Shown piece after piece: positions 8,322 to 15,211 of a DNA stretch of 25,275 bases (positions are counted from its first letter, which is position 1; the number at the start of each line of letters is the position of its first letter). The position numbers and the translations under genes were made by a program. Below the pieces are notes generated by a model. That model was not told the DNA's origin. It made no database searches and worked only from the letters and a program-made list of their open reading frames with translations. This DNA comes from an uncultured Dysgonomonas sp. (GTDB lineage Bacteria > Bacteroidota > Bacteroidia > Bacteroidales > Dysgonomonadaceae), in assembly GCA_937875275.1 (NCBI GenBank), contig CALNCC010000168.1:1-25275 (forward strand). Reading direction: 5' to 3'.

Positions 8322-8939
8322 ATGAAAAAGATAACAGAATTAAGCAATTTTATTTTTAATCAGGTAATTGTAGAATATCATAAAACAGATAATGTAGATA
8401 CTCCGGTTGACAATCCATATCCCGTGCGCACGATTGAGAACTTGCTGTATCTGAAAAATTGGATTGATACAGTACAGTGGCACTTGGAAGATATTATAAG
8501 AGATCCGGCGATAAATCCGGTAGAGGCATTAGCTATAAAAAGACGAATTGATAAATCGAATCAGGAAAGAACAGATCTTGTGGAGCTTATCGACAGCTAT
8601 TTCCTTGATAAATATAAAGATGTGAAACCTCTGGGGGCGGCTAAAATAAATACAGAAAGTCCGGCGTGGGCATTAGATCGTTTGTCTATTCTTGCATTGA
8701 AGATTTATCATATGAATCTGGAGGCGGAAAGAACAGATGCGACGGAAGATCACAGGGCGCAATGTCAGACTAAACTGAATGTATTGTTGGAACAAAGAGC
8801 CGATTTGTCGACGGCAATAGAAGAATTGCTGGCAGATATAGAGTCTGGCGATAAATATATGAAGGTATATAAGCAAATGAAGATGTATAACGATCCATCG
8901 CTCAATCCGATTCTCTATGGTGGCGAGGTGAAAAAATAA
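8322..8939 (+). CDS. DUF4254 family protein
   Basis: From ATG 8322 this is a 205-residue, soluble, mostly helical and charged protein (MKKITELSNFIFNQVIVEYH). An in-frame ATG at 8247 lies inside comM and is unlikely. I recognise the family from the early NPYPVRTIENLLYLKNWID and later ALDRLSILALKIYHMNLEA segments. No catalytic motif is known to me. Family knowledge: DUF4254 genes in Bacteroidota often sit beside GT9 heptosyltransferase-like genes, and that is the case here, with 6 bp to the next start. The arrangement suggests a role in lipopolysaccharide core assembly, perhaps as a helper or enzyme for a sugar or heptose step. That role is inferred from position only. Confidence 0.8.
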   Translation: MKKITELSNFIFNQVIVEYHKTDNVDTPVDNPYPVRTIENLLYLKNWIDTVQWHLEDIIRDPAINPVEALAIKRRIDKSNQERTDLVELIDSYFLDKYKDVKPLGAAKINTESPAWALDRLSILALKIYHMNLEAERTDATEDHRAQCQTKLNVLLEQRADLSTAIEELLADIESGDKYMKVYKQMKMYNDPSLNPILYGGEVKK

Positions 8940-8945
8940 ATTTAT

Positions 8946-9989
8946 ATGGCGAGAGTCCTGATTATGCGTTTGTCTTCATTCGGAGATGTAGCAATGCTTG
9001 TTCCGGTAGTATATTCTGTTGCGGCTCGTTATCCGCAAGATAGATTCTATGTGATGACGAGACGGGCATTTACTCCATTATTCGACAGTTTGGGATTTAA
9101 CGTAAATGTTATTTCTATCGACCTGAATAAGAAACATAGAGGCATATTGGGATTCTTTAAGGTTTTATATACGTGCTGGGCTATGAGGCTGTCTCATGTT
9201 GCTGACGAACACGATGTGCTAAGAACGAAAATATTGCGTTGGGCTTTGATATTGTCGGGTGTGAAGACAAGGCATATAAATAAGGGGCGCAGGGAAAAAC
9301 AGCAGATGATAGAAACTAAGATATTGCAGCCACCATTAGAACATACGATAGAGAGATATTCGGACGTATTGGTGCGTCTTGGTTTTCCGGCAAAGATAAC
9401 ATTTACCAATCTGTTGGATTTTACGACCTTGAGATTACCTTCGAATCTGGAAAAAATAATAGAGGGAAAAAAAGATATATGGATAGGGATTTCTCCATTT
9501 GCAAAACACAAAGGAAAGGTGTATCCATACGATAAAATGGAACAAGTGATAGAGATGCTGTCTAAGATAGAAGGATATCATGTATTTCTTTTTGGCGCAG
9601 GAAAAGATGAGGCTAAAATAATAGAACAGTGGACTAAAAGTTATACCAAGGTTTATAATATGGTAAAACTTGGCAATCTGCGCAATGAACTCTTTTTTAT
9701 TCGCAAATTAGATGTCATGCTTTCTATGGATTCGGCGAATATGCATGTCGCCTCACTCGTAGAAACGCCTGTTGTATCTATTTGGGGTGCTACGCATCCC
9801 TCATTGGGTTTTTATGGTTTCAGGCAGGATATAGACAATGTGATAAGTATTGACTTACCTTGTCGTCCGTGTTCTGTTTATGGCGAGCAACCGTGTCACC
9901 GACCCGAGAGAGATTATGCCTGTCTCAACCATATTACTGCAAACATGATTGTAAATAAAGTGAAAGCCGTACTATCGAAGCAAAAATGA
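8946..9989 (+). CDS. Glycosyltransferase family 9, heptosyltransferase-like
   Basis: GT9 enzymes such as WaaC and WaaF transfer heptose from ADP-heptose to the lipopolysaccharide core on the cytoplasmic face of the inner membrane. The 347-residue protein opens MARVLIMRLSSFGDVAMLVP, the GT9 N-terminal signature with a catalytic-type Asp14. The donor-binding half has GISPFAKHKGKVYP at 181-194 and MDSANMHVAS at 261-270. A C-terminal cysteine set (306, 309, 317, 326: CRPC, PCH, ACL) is seen in many GT9 proteins and may bind a metal or form a structural site. The gene follows DUF4254 by 6 bp and its TGA overlaps the next gene's ATG (ATGA at 9986-9989). Acceptor and donor sugars cannot be assigned from sequence. 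Confidence 0.92.
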   Translation: MARVLIMRLSSFGDVAMLVPVVYSVAARYPQDRFYVMTRRAFTPLFDSLGFNVNVISIDLNKKHRGILGFFKVLYTCWAMRLSHVADEHDVLRTKILRWALILSGVKTRHINKGRREKQQMIETKILQPPLEHTIERYSDVLVRLGFPAKITFTNLLDFTTLRLPSNLEKIIEGKKDIWIGISPFAKHKGKVYPYDKMEQVIEMLSKIEGYHVFLFGAGKDEAKIIEQWTKSYTKVYNMVKLGNLRNELFFIRKLDVMLSMDSANMHVASLVETPVVSIWGATHPSLGFYGFRQDIDNVISIDLPCRPCSVYGEQPCHRPERDYACLNHITANMIVNKVKAVLSKQK

Positions 9990-11107
9990 AAATTGCAATT
10001 TTATCTCCATTCTACCCATACAGAGGTGGGCTTGCCCAGTTAAATGCTCGTCTGTATACCGAGTTATCTAAGCAAAATACGGTAAAGGCTTTTACTTTTA
10101 CCACCTTATATCCCGAGTTTCTCTTTCCGGGAAAGACGCAGTACGTAGAGGAGGGGGATACTGCAACCGTAATAGATGCAGAGCGTGTACTGAACAGTGT
10201 CAATCCTCTGTCGTATGTAAAGACGGCTAAGGCAATCAACCGATTTACACCCGATATACTCATCATTCCCTATTGGATGTCGTTTTTGGCTCCGGCATTT
10301 GGCGGAGTATGTTTGTTCCTTGACAAATCGATCAAGGTTGTTGCACTTGTGCATAATGCCTTGCCACACGAAAGACGATTTTTCGATAAAGCATTTTCTT
10401 CGTTCTTCTTCAACAGATGTAATGGCTTCCTTGTCATGAGCGAGCCGGTTGTCCGAGACTTGAAGTTGCTGAAACCCGATGCAAATATATTGTTGTTGCC
10501 GCACCCTATCTATGACCATTATGGCGACAGGATAGATAAAGCGGAAGCCTGTAAGGAGCTTAATGTCAAAAGCGATAAGAAAACCTTGCTGTTCTTCGGT
10601 CTCATTCGCGACTATAAAGGGCTCGACCTGTTGATCGATGCCTTTGGACAATTAGACGACAGCTATCAACTTGTTATTGCCGGAGAGTCGTATGGTAGTT
10701 TCGACAAATACACTGCACAAATAGAAAACTCGCCACAGAAAGAAAATGTCGTTGTGTATGAGCAATATATCCATGATGATATGGTTCCGCTATTGTTCTC
10801 GGCTGCCGATGTTTTAGTATTGCCCTATCGCAGTGCAACGCAGAGTGGCGTAACGGCATTGTCTATCCAGTTAGAATTGCCGATGGTGGCGACTGATGTT
10901 GGGGCTTTGGGGAAAACGATAAGGGATGCCGAAATAGGTTTTGTCGTAGCTAAACCATTGGCTGAGGATATAAGTAGGGGGATAAAAGAATACTTTGCTG
11001 ATGCAGAGAAAGTAAAAGATTACAATCAGAATCTAAGAAGTGAGAAGAAACGTTTGTCGTGGGCGAATTTTATTGTTTCGGTTCAGCATTTCTTGAATAC
11101 GTTGTAA
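9986..11107 (+). CDS. Glycosyltransferase family 4
   Basis: This 373-residue GT-B enzyme has an N-terminal acceptor domain starting MKIAILSPFYPYRGGLAQLN, with the glycine-rich PYRGG loop. The C-terminal donor domain has LLFFGLIRDYKGLDLL (201-216) and the late YRSATQSGVTALSIQLELP (281-299). The glutamate of the usual EX7E motif lies in a degenerate form here: SATQSG replaces the common EPFG pattern. Retaining GT4 enzymes use nucleotide sugars at the cytoplasmic membrane. The 4-bp overlap with the GT9 gene indicates translational coupling, so the two probably act on the same glycan, most likely the lipopolysaccharide or lipooligosaccharide core. It ends 13 bp before the convergent DUF2490 gene. 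No terminator hairpin is visible in that gap. Confidence 0.9.
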   Translation: MKIAILSPFYPYRGGLAQLNARLYTELSKQNTVKAFTFTTLYPEFLFPGKTQYVEEGDTATVIDAERVLNSVNPLSYVKTAKAINRFTPDILIIPYWMSFLAPAFGGVCLFLDKSIKVVALVHNALPHERRFFDKAFSSFFFNRCNGFLVMSEPVVRDLKLLKPDANILLLPHPIYDHYGDRIDKAEACKELNVKSDKKTLLFFGLIRDYKGLDLLIDAFGQLDDSYQLVIAGESYGSFDKYTAQIENSPQKENVVVYEQYIHDDMVPLLFSAADVLVLPYRSATQSGVTALSIQLELPMVATDVGALGKTIRDAEIGFVVAKPLAEDISRGIKEYFADAEKVKDYNQNLRSEKKRLSWANFIVSVQHFLNTL

Positions 11108-11120
11108 TTTATTCAGATCT

Positions 11121-11807
11121 TCACAATTTTATTTGATAACCGACCCCCAGAGATATAATATCCGGATCCTTCAATGATAAGTTCTGATCGTAGCGAAGAA
11201 AAAACTTCATGTAGTCGGTTCTGTTTATACGCCATGTTGTTCCTCCTTGCCAGCGAATACGGTATAATTCGTTACCCATAGGGTCGTTTGTTGTATACGA
11301 TAAGTCAGCCGATATGTATGGTGTCCACGGCGACCCGAAGATTGTGTATTCAATATCTATCTTGTTACGCACTACATACTTCGGATTTATTTTATATTCT
11401 CCTCTGCTCTCATCTCTGAATGTTCCTTGAAAACGACCTCTCCACGAAATAGTATAATCGCCGAACGATTGCTTGTAGGAAAGTAATACTGACGGACGAT
11501 GCCTCACTTCATAATAATAGTCAGAATTGTAGCGGTACATAAATCCATAGTCAAAACCGATTTTCAATTGTTTGGGAATGATCGAATAATCGGCTCCGAA
11601 CGTCGTTGTCGAGCGTTCAAATCCGTGATTGTTGTTTGTGATTATTCTTACCTCCTCTTCGGCAGTCAGAGTTATCTGTCTCGTTATATCTTTTTGCAAT
11701 TCGAAGGATAATGATGACCCAAAGTCGATCTCTTTTTTCTCTTGGGCAAAACCCGTAAGAGAAAAAGAAAGCAGCAAGAGCAGGATGGCGAACTTTATTT
11801 TATTCAT
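11121..11807 (-). CDS. DUF2490 family outer-membrane beta-barrel protein
   Basis: The chosen start at 11807 gives 228 residues with a clean signal peptide, MNKIKFAILLLLLSFSLTGF, ending at AQ; an in-frame ATG at 11834 directly abuts the upstream stop but would put nine extra polar residues in front. The mature part alternates polar and hydrophobic residues in short strands with many Tyr, Arg and Trp (YGFMYRYNSDYYYE, ISWRGRF, YIRWQ-like pairs) and ends in GVGYQIKL, as expected for a small transmembrane barrel. I assign DUF2490 from the overall pattern (SSLSFELQKDIT, EEEVRI, DYGFMYRY). The function of the family is not established. It is the last gene of the VTC operon, so a role in the outer-membrane step is plausible. 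Confidence 0.8.
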   Translation of the reverse strand: MNKIKFAILLLLLSFSLTGFAQEKKEIDFGSSLSFELQKDITRQITLTAEEEVRIITNNNHGFERSTTTFGADYSIIPKQLKIGFDYGFMYRYNSDYYYEVRHRPSVLLSYKQSFGDYTISWRGRFQGTFRDESRGEYKINPKYVVRNKIDIEYTIFGSPWTPYISADLSYTTNDPMGNELYRIRWQGGTTWRINRTDYMKFFLRYDQNLSLKDPDIISLGVGYQIKL

Positions 11808-11834
11808 TTTACAACTCTGTGTGGCGGAGCTCAT

Positions 11835-12542
11835 TTATGAGAACTTGGTAATATTGTCTATCGTATTTATTTCGTCCGAGCCGGAGTTATAATACACCTT
11901 CACATAGGCTACATCACGTAAGAAATCTATATGTCCGACTTCTATTCTGATAATATCTAAACCGGTTCTCTTCTTCAGGTCGGTAAGTAATTCTTCTCTT
12001 TTGTCGGGAGTTATCAATGCGATCTTTTCATAGAGAATGATTTTATTGGATGTGTGTCTTAGTATTTTGTTGCTTTCTAACATCCATATGATCAGCACAA
12101 AGAGTAGGTTGGCAGATAGCAGAGTGGTGTAATCTACGTCCATCGACAGACCATTGACGGCAGAAATAGCTATGATAACAAACAAATAGGTCATTTCTCT
12201 GATCTGCACCGTCTCGGTTCGGTAGCGAATCATCCCGAAGATGCAGAACAATCCCAATGCGAAACCAAATTCCATAGACAGATTCTGGAGAATAAAAAGT
12301 AAGAGAAAAATGGAGACGCTGAATAGCATGAAGGTGAAATAATAATCCTTTCTATGGCTTTTTTTGTAATAAAAAAACTGAATAACAATCCAACAGACGA
12401 GCAGATTTGCGGCAAATCGGAGAACTAACATTAATAACATTGTAGGGTCGAAAACATCGACACCCATAAATGTAATACCTTTGTCTGCTAAGTTTTGTGC
12501 ATACTCAGCTGCAATTTCAGAATCTATTCCCGTTTGAATCAT
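11835..12542 (-). CDS. DUF4956 family integral membrane protein
   Basis: The 235-residue protein has hydrophobic segments at about 34-57, 68-88, 92-104, 118-134 and 139-156, then a soluble C-terminal domain of about 75 residues with a ferredoxin-like alpha-beta pattern (ALITPDKREELLTDLKKRTG, IRIEVGHIDFLRDVAYVKVYY). The signature between helices is GFALGLFCIFGMIRYRTE (93-110), conserved in DUF4956 as GxFxIxRxRT. Family knowledge: DUF4956 genes are regularly found next to VTC-domain genes, sometimes with CotH, in several phyla; the biochemical role is unknown. Here its first 26 bp overlap the end of the VTC gene, which argues for coupled production and a shared complex. I infer it could be the membrane or translocation subunit for the VTC product. 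Confidence 0.88.
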   Translation of the reverse strand: MIQTGIDSEIAAEYAQNLADKGITFMGVDVFDPTMLLMLVLRFAANLLVCWIVIQFFYYKKSHRKDYYFTFMLFSVSIFLLLFILQNLSMEFGFALGLFCIFGMIRYRTETVQIREMTYLFVIIAISAVNGLSMDVDYTTLLSANLLFVLIIWMLESNKILRHTSNKIILYEKIALITPDKREELLTDLKKRTGLDIIRIEVGHIDFLRDVAYVKVYYNSGSDEINTIDNITKFS

Positions 12543-13308
12543 TTGTTAATATTTTATTTATTATAGCCCACTTGGCTTTAAATCTGTTGTATTTGACGTT
12601 TGGATTTGTGAGTGTCGTCCCCATGCAGTATTTGCTGAAGGATATAGGTTTTATGCGTAGATCTAATAAAATGTCTCTGAAATCGGAGTGTTGCCAGCCG
12701 TCTTGTTTCAGTTCGAGCACCATCAACTCTTCCAGATTTTTTTTTAATCCAGAGCGATAGTTGTCGAACGAAAGGTCGAAATCAACCGTGATCCGTTCAC
12801 TTTTATTGTTGTTCACAAATGTTATCCGTTTGAATGTATTTGCCAATACCGGTTGCAGATTGTGGTACTCGAAAAGAGAGTTTTCTTCGAGGAAAGAAAC
12901 TTCTTCTTCGAAATCATCAACTGAATCAATGTGCGCATGGCAAGTGGATATCCTTACTTTTCGGGTTCTCTTTTTGTTGTTTTTATTTTTAATTTCCAAA
13001 AAAGACAGATCAGATTCTACGTATGATCGTATTCTTACCTTTTGGCGGTTGAGTTTACCATTCTGATGCATCAGGAACAGGTCGAGATGGTCGGTATCTA
13101 AATATTGAGTTGTGTATGGCGTTATCAACGAATCGTTGATTTTTTGTACCATAAAAAGAGATTGCATCTTTGATAACAAAACAGGCAGAAACGATATTGG
13201 CGCAACAAACTTAGAGTCTATCCGATCCATCAGCCGTATATCCTGCATCTGCTGGAGCGTAATAGTCTGCATTTCGCTTAGTCTATCATTGATGTCTGTC
13301 ATTGTCAT
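12517..13308 (-). CDS. VTC-domain protein, polyphosphate polymerase-like
   Basis: The 263-residue cytoplasmic protein (start ATG 13308; a TTG at 13323 is less likely, ATG 13302 possible) is a stand-alone VTC domain of the triphosphate tunnel fold. Visible features: MDRIDSKF with Lys33; YLDT at 69-72; KVRIRSY with Arg92 and Arg94; FLEIKNK with Glu105 and Lys107; ERITVDFD with Arg172; LELK with Glu199 and Lys201; SFSKY with Lys226. These line up by eye with the basic tunnel and metal-binding residues of yeast Vtc4, which makes polyphosphate from ATP. The first Lys of the yeast KFSK motif is Ser here. There is no membrane segment, SPX or DUF202 part; the overlapping DUF4956 gene may supply the membrane component. 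Polymerase activity is an inference; a related triphosphate-tunnel activity is possible. Confidence 0.87.
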   Translation of the reverse strand: MTMTDINDRLSEMQTITLQQMQDIRLMDRIDSKFVAPISFLPVLLSKMQSLFMVQKINDSLITPYTTQYLDTDHLDLFLMHQNGKLNRQKVRIRSYVESDLSFLEIKNKNNKKRTRKVRISTCHAHIDSVDDFEEEVSFLEENSLFEYHNLQPVLANTFKRITFVNNNKSERITVDFDLSFDNYRSGLKKNLEELMVLELKQDGWQHSDFRDILLDLRIKPISFSKYCMGTTLTNPNVKYNRFKAKWAIINKILTNDSNGNRF

Positions 13309-13323
13309 TCTTCGTAAGATCAA

Positions 13324-13776
13324 TTACTTGCTATAAGTATATTCAAAGATTTTCGTCGAAAATAATTTCCCGTCAGGATTGTAATTGTATTGTATTTTTT
13401 TTCTACCGTTTTCGTTATATTCAAATTTTCGGATGCGATATAGTTTGTTTTTGTCGTTATACACATTTTCGCGAATACATTTCCCCGTCGAATCGTATTC
13501 AAATGTTACACGCTCTTTCTGTCCATACACGGCATATTCTATTTCTTCTATTTTATATCCGTCTTCGTTCCATACAGTTAGATGATCCATCCACTGTTTC
13601 TTCCCCTTAGCATCGGTATTCATTTCCTTTACCACAAGATTTTTTTTCATTTCTCTTTTTTCTTGTTCGGTCAGGGGCAATCTTTCTCCGGCAGGCACTT
13701 GTGATGATACGTAACTGAAGCCTAATATGGCTACGACTACAATTAACACGAGTTTGGTATCTATCGTTGTTTTCAT
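13324..13776 (-). CDS. Small secreted protein with tandem YD/MORN-like beta repeats
   Basis: The 150-residue product has an N-terminal hydrophobic segment (LVLIVVVAILGFSYV, residues 9-23) ending at SSQ, a likely signal peptide. A charged linker follows, then about three units of roughly 25 residues: 66-90, 91-116 and 117-142, plus a partial unit at 143-150. Each has an aromatic-polar-Tyr/Trp strand, a turn with Asp/Asn-Gly, and a second strand (VWNEDGYK, EYDSTGKC, EYNENGRK, NYNPDGKL). This resembles YwqK/MORN or YD-type hairpin repeats. I do not recognise a named family. The stop lies 15 bp before the VTC start and the upstream lipoprotein gene ends 42 bp away, so it belongs to the operon. 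A surface binding or scaffolding role is only a guess. Confidence 0.75.
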   Translation of the reverse strand: MKTTIDTKLVLIVVVAILGFSYVSSQVPAGERLPLTEQEKREMKKNLVVKEMNTDAKGKKQWMDHLTVWNEDGYKIEEIEYAVYGQKERVTFEYDSTGKCIRENVYNDKNKLYRIRKFEYNENGRKKIQYNYNPDGKLFSTKIFEYTYSK

Positions 13777-13818
13777 TTATTCGAATAGGTAAGTATATAT
13801 GAAACTATAATCTGTATC

Positions 13819-14532
13819 TTAAACTGTAATCACAACAATGAATGTGTCTGCTGTTTCGTAAGTCTTATCTTTTTCTTTGACCTCTACCGTTTGTTTTATC
13901 GGAGACAGTTTCTCTGTATCAGGGTCTTCGGTAGTAGTCCAGATATCATATTTGCCCGGAGGGACGCCGGTAAACAAAAATATACCCTGATCGCTCACCC
14001 GCACATCATCGAAATATGTTTCTGCCCCGTGAAGACTGATGAATACCCGTTTTTCGATAGCGGGCCCCTCGTCAACTTTCATTTTTTTATCATAATAATG
14101 GGCTGTAACAGAACCCTTGATGGAAGCGAGTCCTTTCTTTACGACCGAGTGTGTGTATATGTGCTCTGCTGTAGTTCGTTTTCCGTCTACATACACATCC
14201 TCGAATACGCTCTTCATTAGTCCGTTAGATTGTTCCGATAATGCGGACACAACATAATTGCCACTTCGTAGATAGTTGAATCGATATAGTCCTTTTCCGT
14301 CGGTGCGAATGTCGTCTCCGTAGAAGTCAGAGGAATTACCCCCATATATAAGTTGAATACGGGCGTCGACGGCAGCTATCGTGTCAATGACATGGGAGTA
14401 ATCTTTGTCCCAATGCCTGATTTCATACACATGACCTTCGAGAGAGGACGATCCGCCAATTCCTTCATCTTTATTACAGGAGATGAATAGGAATAATGGC
14501 AGGAGAACAAACAGTACAGGACTTTTTTTCAT
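13819..14532 (-). CDS. Lipoprotein with two transthyretin/Cna-B-like domains
   Basis: From ATG 14532, MKKSPVLFVLLPLFLFISCN is a lipoprotein signal with lipidated Cys19; ATG 14553 would add seven residues. Two homologous beta-sandwich domains follow, at about 30-130 and 136-235. The repeat is visible in matching segments, TDGKGLYRFNYLRSGNYVVS (77-96) and VSDQGIFLFTGVPPGKYDIW (179-198), the typical core of carboxypeptidase-regulatory or prealbumin-like domains. Such domains mostly serve protein-protein or glycan contact and structural roles at the cell surface. The protein has 237 residues and no catalytic motif. It is the first gene of the leftward VTC operon and has an exact -7 box 30 bp upstream. 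Function unknown; membrane-associated scaffold is a reasonable inference. Confidence 0.8.
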   Translation of the reverse strand: MKKSPVLFVLLPLFLFISCNKDEGIGGSSSLEGHVYEIRHWDKDYSHVIDTIAAVDARIQLIYGGNSSDFYGDDIRTDGKGLYRFNYLRSGNYVVSALSEQSNGLMKSVFEDVYVDGKRTTAEHIYTHSVVKKGLASIKGSVTAHYYDKKMKVDEGPAIEKRVFISLHGAETYFDDVRVSDQGIFLFTGVPPGKYDIWTTTEDPDTEKLSPIKQTVEVKEKDKTYETADTFIVVITV

Positions 14533-14553
14533 GATGATACTAAATCTTAACAT

Positions 14554-14569
14554 ATTTGTAACAAATGTA
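14554..14569 (-). promoter_or_regulatory. -7 box of the VTC operon overlapping a palindrome
   Basis: On the minus strand, TACATTTG (14569-14562) is an exact TAnnTTTG box 30 bp before the lipoprotein start. It overlaps a perfect 6-1-6 dyad, ATTTGT-A-ACAAAT at 14554-14566, which could be a repressor site. No TTG is visible at the -33 distance, which might mean activation or an alternative sigma factor. Confidence 0.5.
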
Positions 14570-14665
14570 TATGTTTTTTATCATATTACTCGGAGATATG
14601 AAATGTGTTTAAGGACATAAATGCTGGTTTGTAAATAGGTCGAAGCGATATTATTGAGATAAGGG

Positions 14666-14696
14666 TTGTAGATAAAAAGTTTTTCATGTAAGTTTG
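14666..14696 (+). promoter_or_regulatory. Promoter of the metal efflux operon
   Basis: TAAGTTTG (14689-14696) matches the -7 consensus exactly, and TTG at 14666-14668 lies 20 nt upstream, the preferred spacing. The start codon of the first gene is at 14714, so the leader would be roughly 10 nt. Confidence 0.65.
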
Positions 14697-14713
14697 TGAT
14701 GTAAAAGTTTAAC

Positions 14714-15118
14714 ATGAAGATAAACAAAAGTGTAGCACGGTTCTTTGTTTTGCTTGCAAACTTGTTCTTGTTTGTGCACGGGGTGTATCCTCATGTTCAC
14801 AATGACGACGTTGTGGCGACGCATTCGATAATGCATGATAGCCGTTGTGCTTCCGATCATTCGGCGTGTAATCACAGCCAAGAAGAGAAGCCTTGCTCTC
14901 TGACTTTTATTGTACTTCCTCACGATCGCTCGGGTGACGATTTAGTCATAACACATATCCCACAGCCCGATTTTATGCAATGTATCTATTTGGACATTGC
15001 GGCAATAGCGGAAAATCTATTTGTAAACTACATACTTCTCGAAAATCCTGAACGGCAGTCGATTTACATATCGCACATCACTCAGGTCAAGGGGCTTCGT
15101 GCGCCTCCTTGTTGCTGA
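14714..15118 (+). CDS. Small exported His/Cys-rich protein, first gene of the efflux operon
   Basis: This 134-residue protein has a signal-like N-terminus (KINKSVARFFVLLANLFLFV, residues 2-21) followed at once by potential metal ligands: His22, His27, His29, His37, His41, Cys45, His49, Cys52, His54 and Cys61. A middle part contains His70, His81 and Cys90, and the protein ends in PPCC. I do not recognise a named family with confidence. It lies just downstream of a good promoter and 93 bp before the adaptor gene, and no other gene intervenes, so it probably belongs to the metal efflux operon. A periplasmic metal-binding or sensing role similar in spirit to CusF is an inference from composition and position; there is no fold similarity I can point to. 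Confidence 0.7.
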   Translation: MKINKSVARFFVLLANLFLFVHGVYPHVHNDDVVATHSIMHDSRCASDHSACNHSQEEKPCSLTFIVLPHDRSGDDLVITHIPQPDFMQCIYLDIAAIAENLFVNYILLENPERQSIYISHITQVKGLRAPPCC

Positions 15119-15211
15119 TTAATACAATCTTATTGAAGATAATAAGGCTGTGCTATCTTGTCGGATAGAGCGGTTTTTATATCACTTGTTTATTAATCAA
15201 AAGCAATAATA

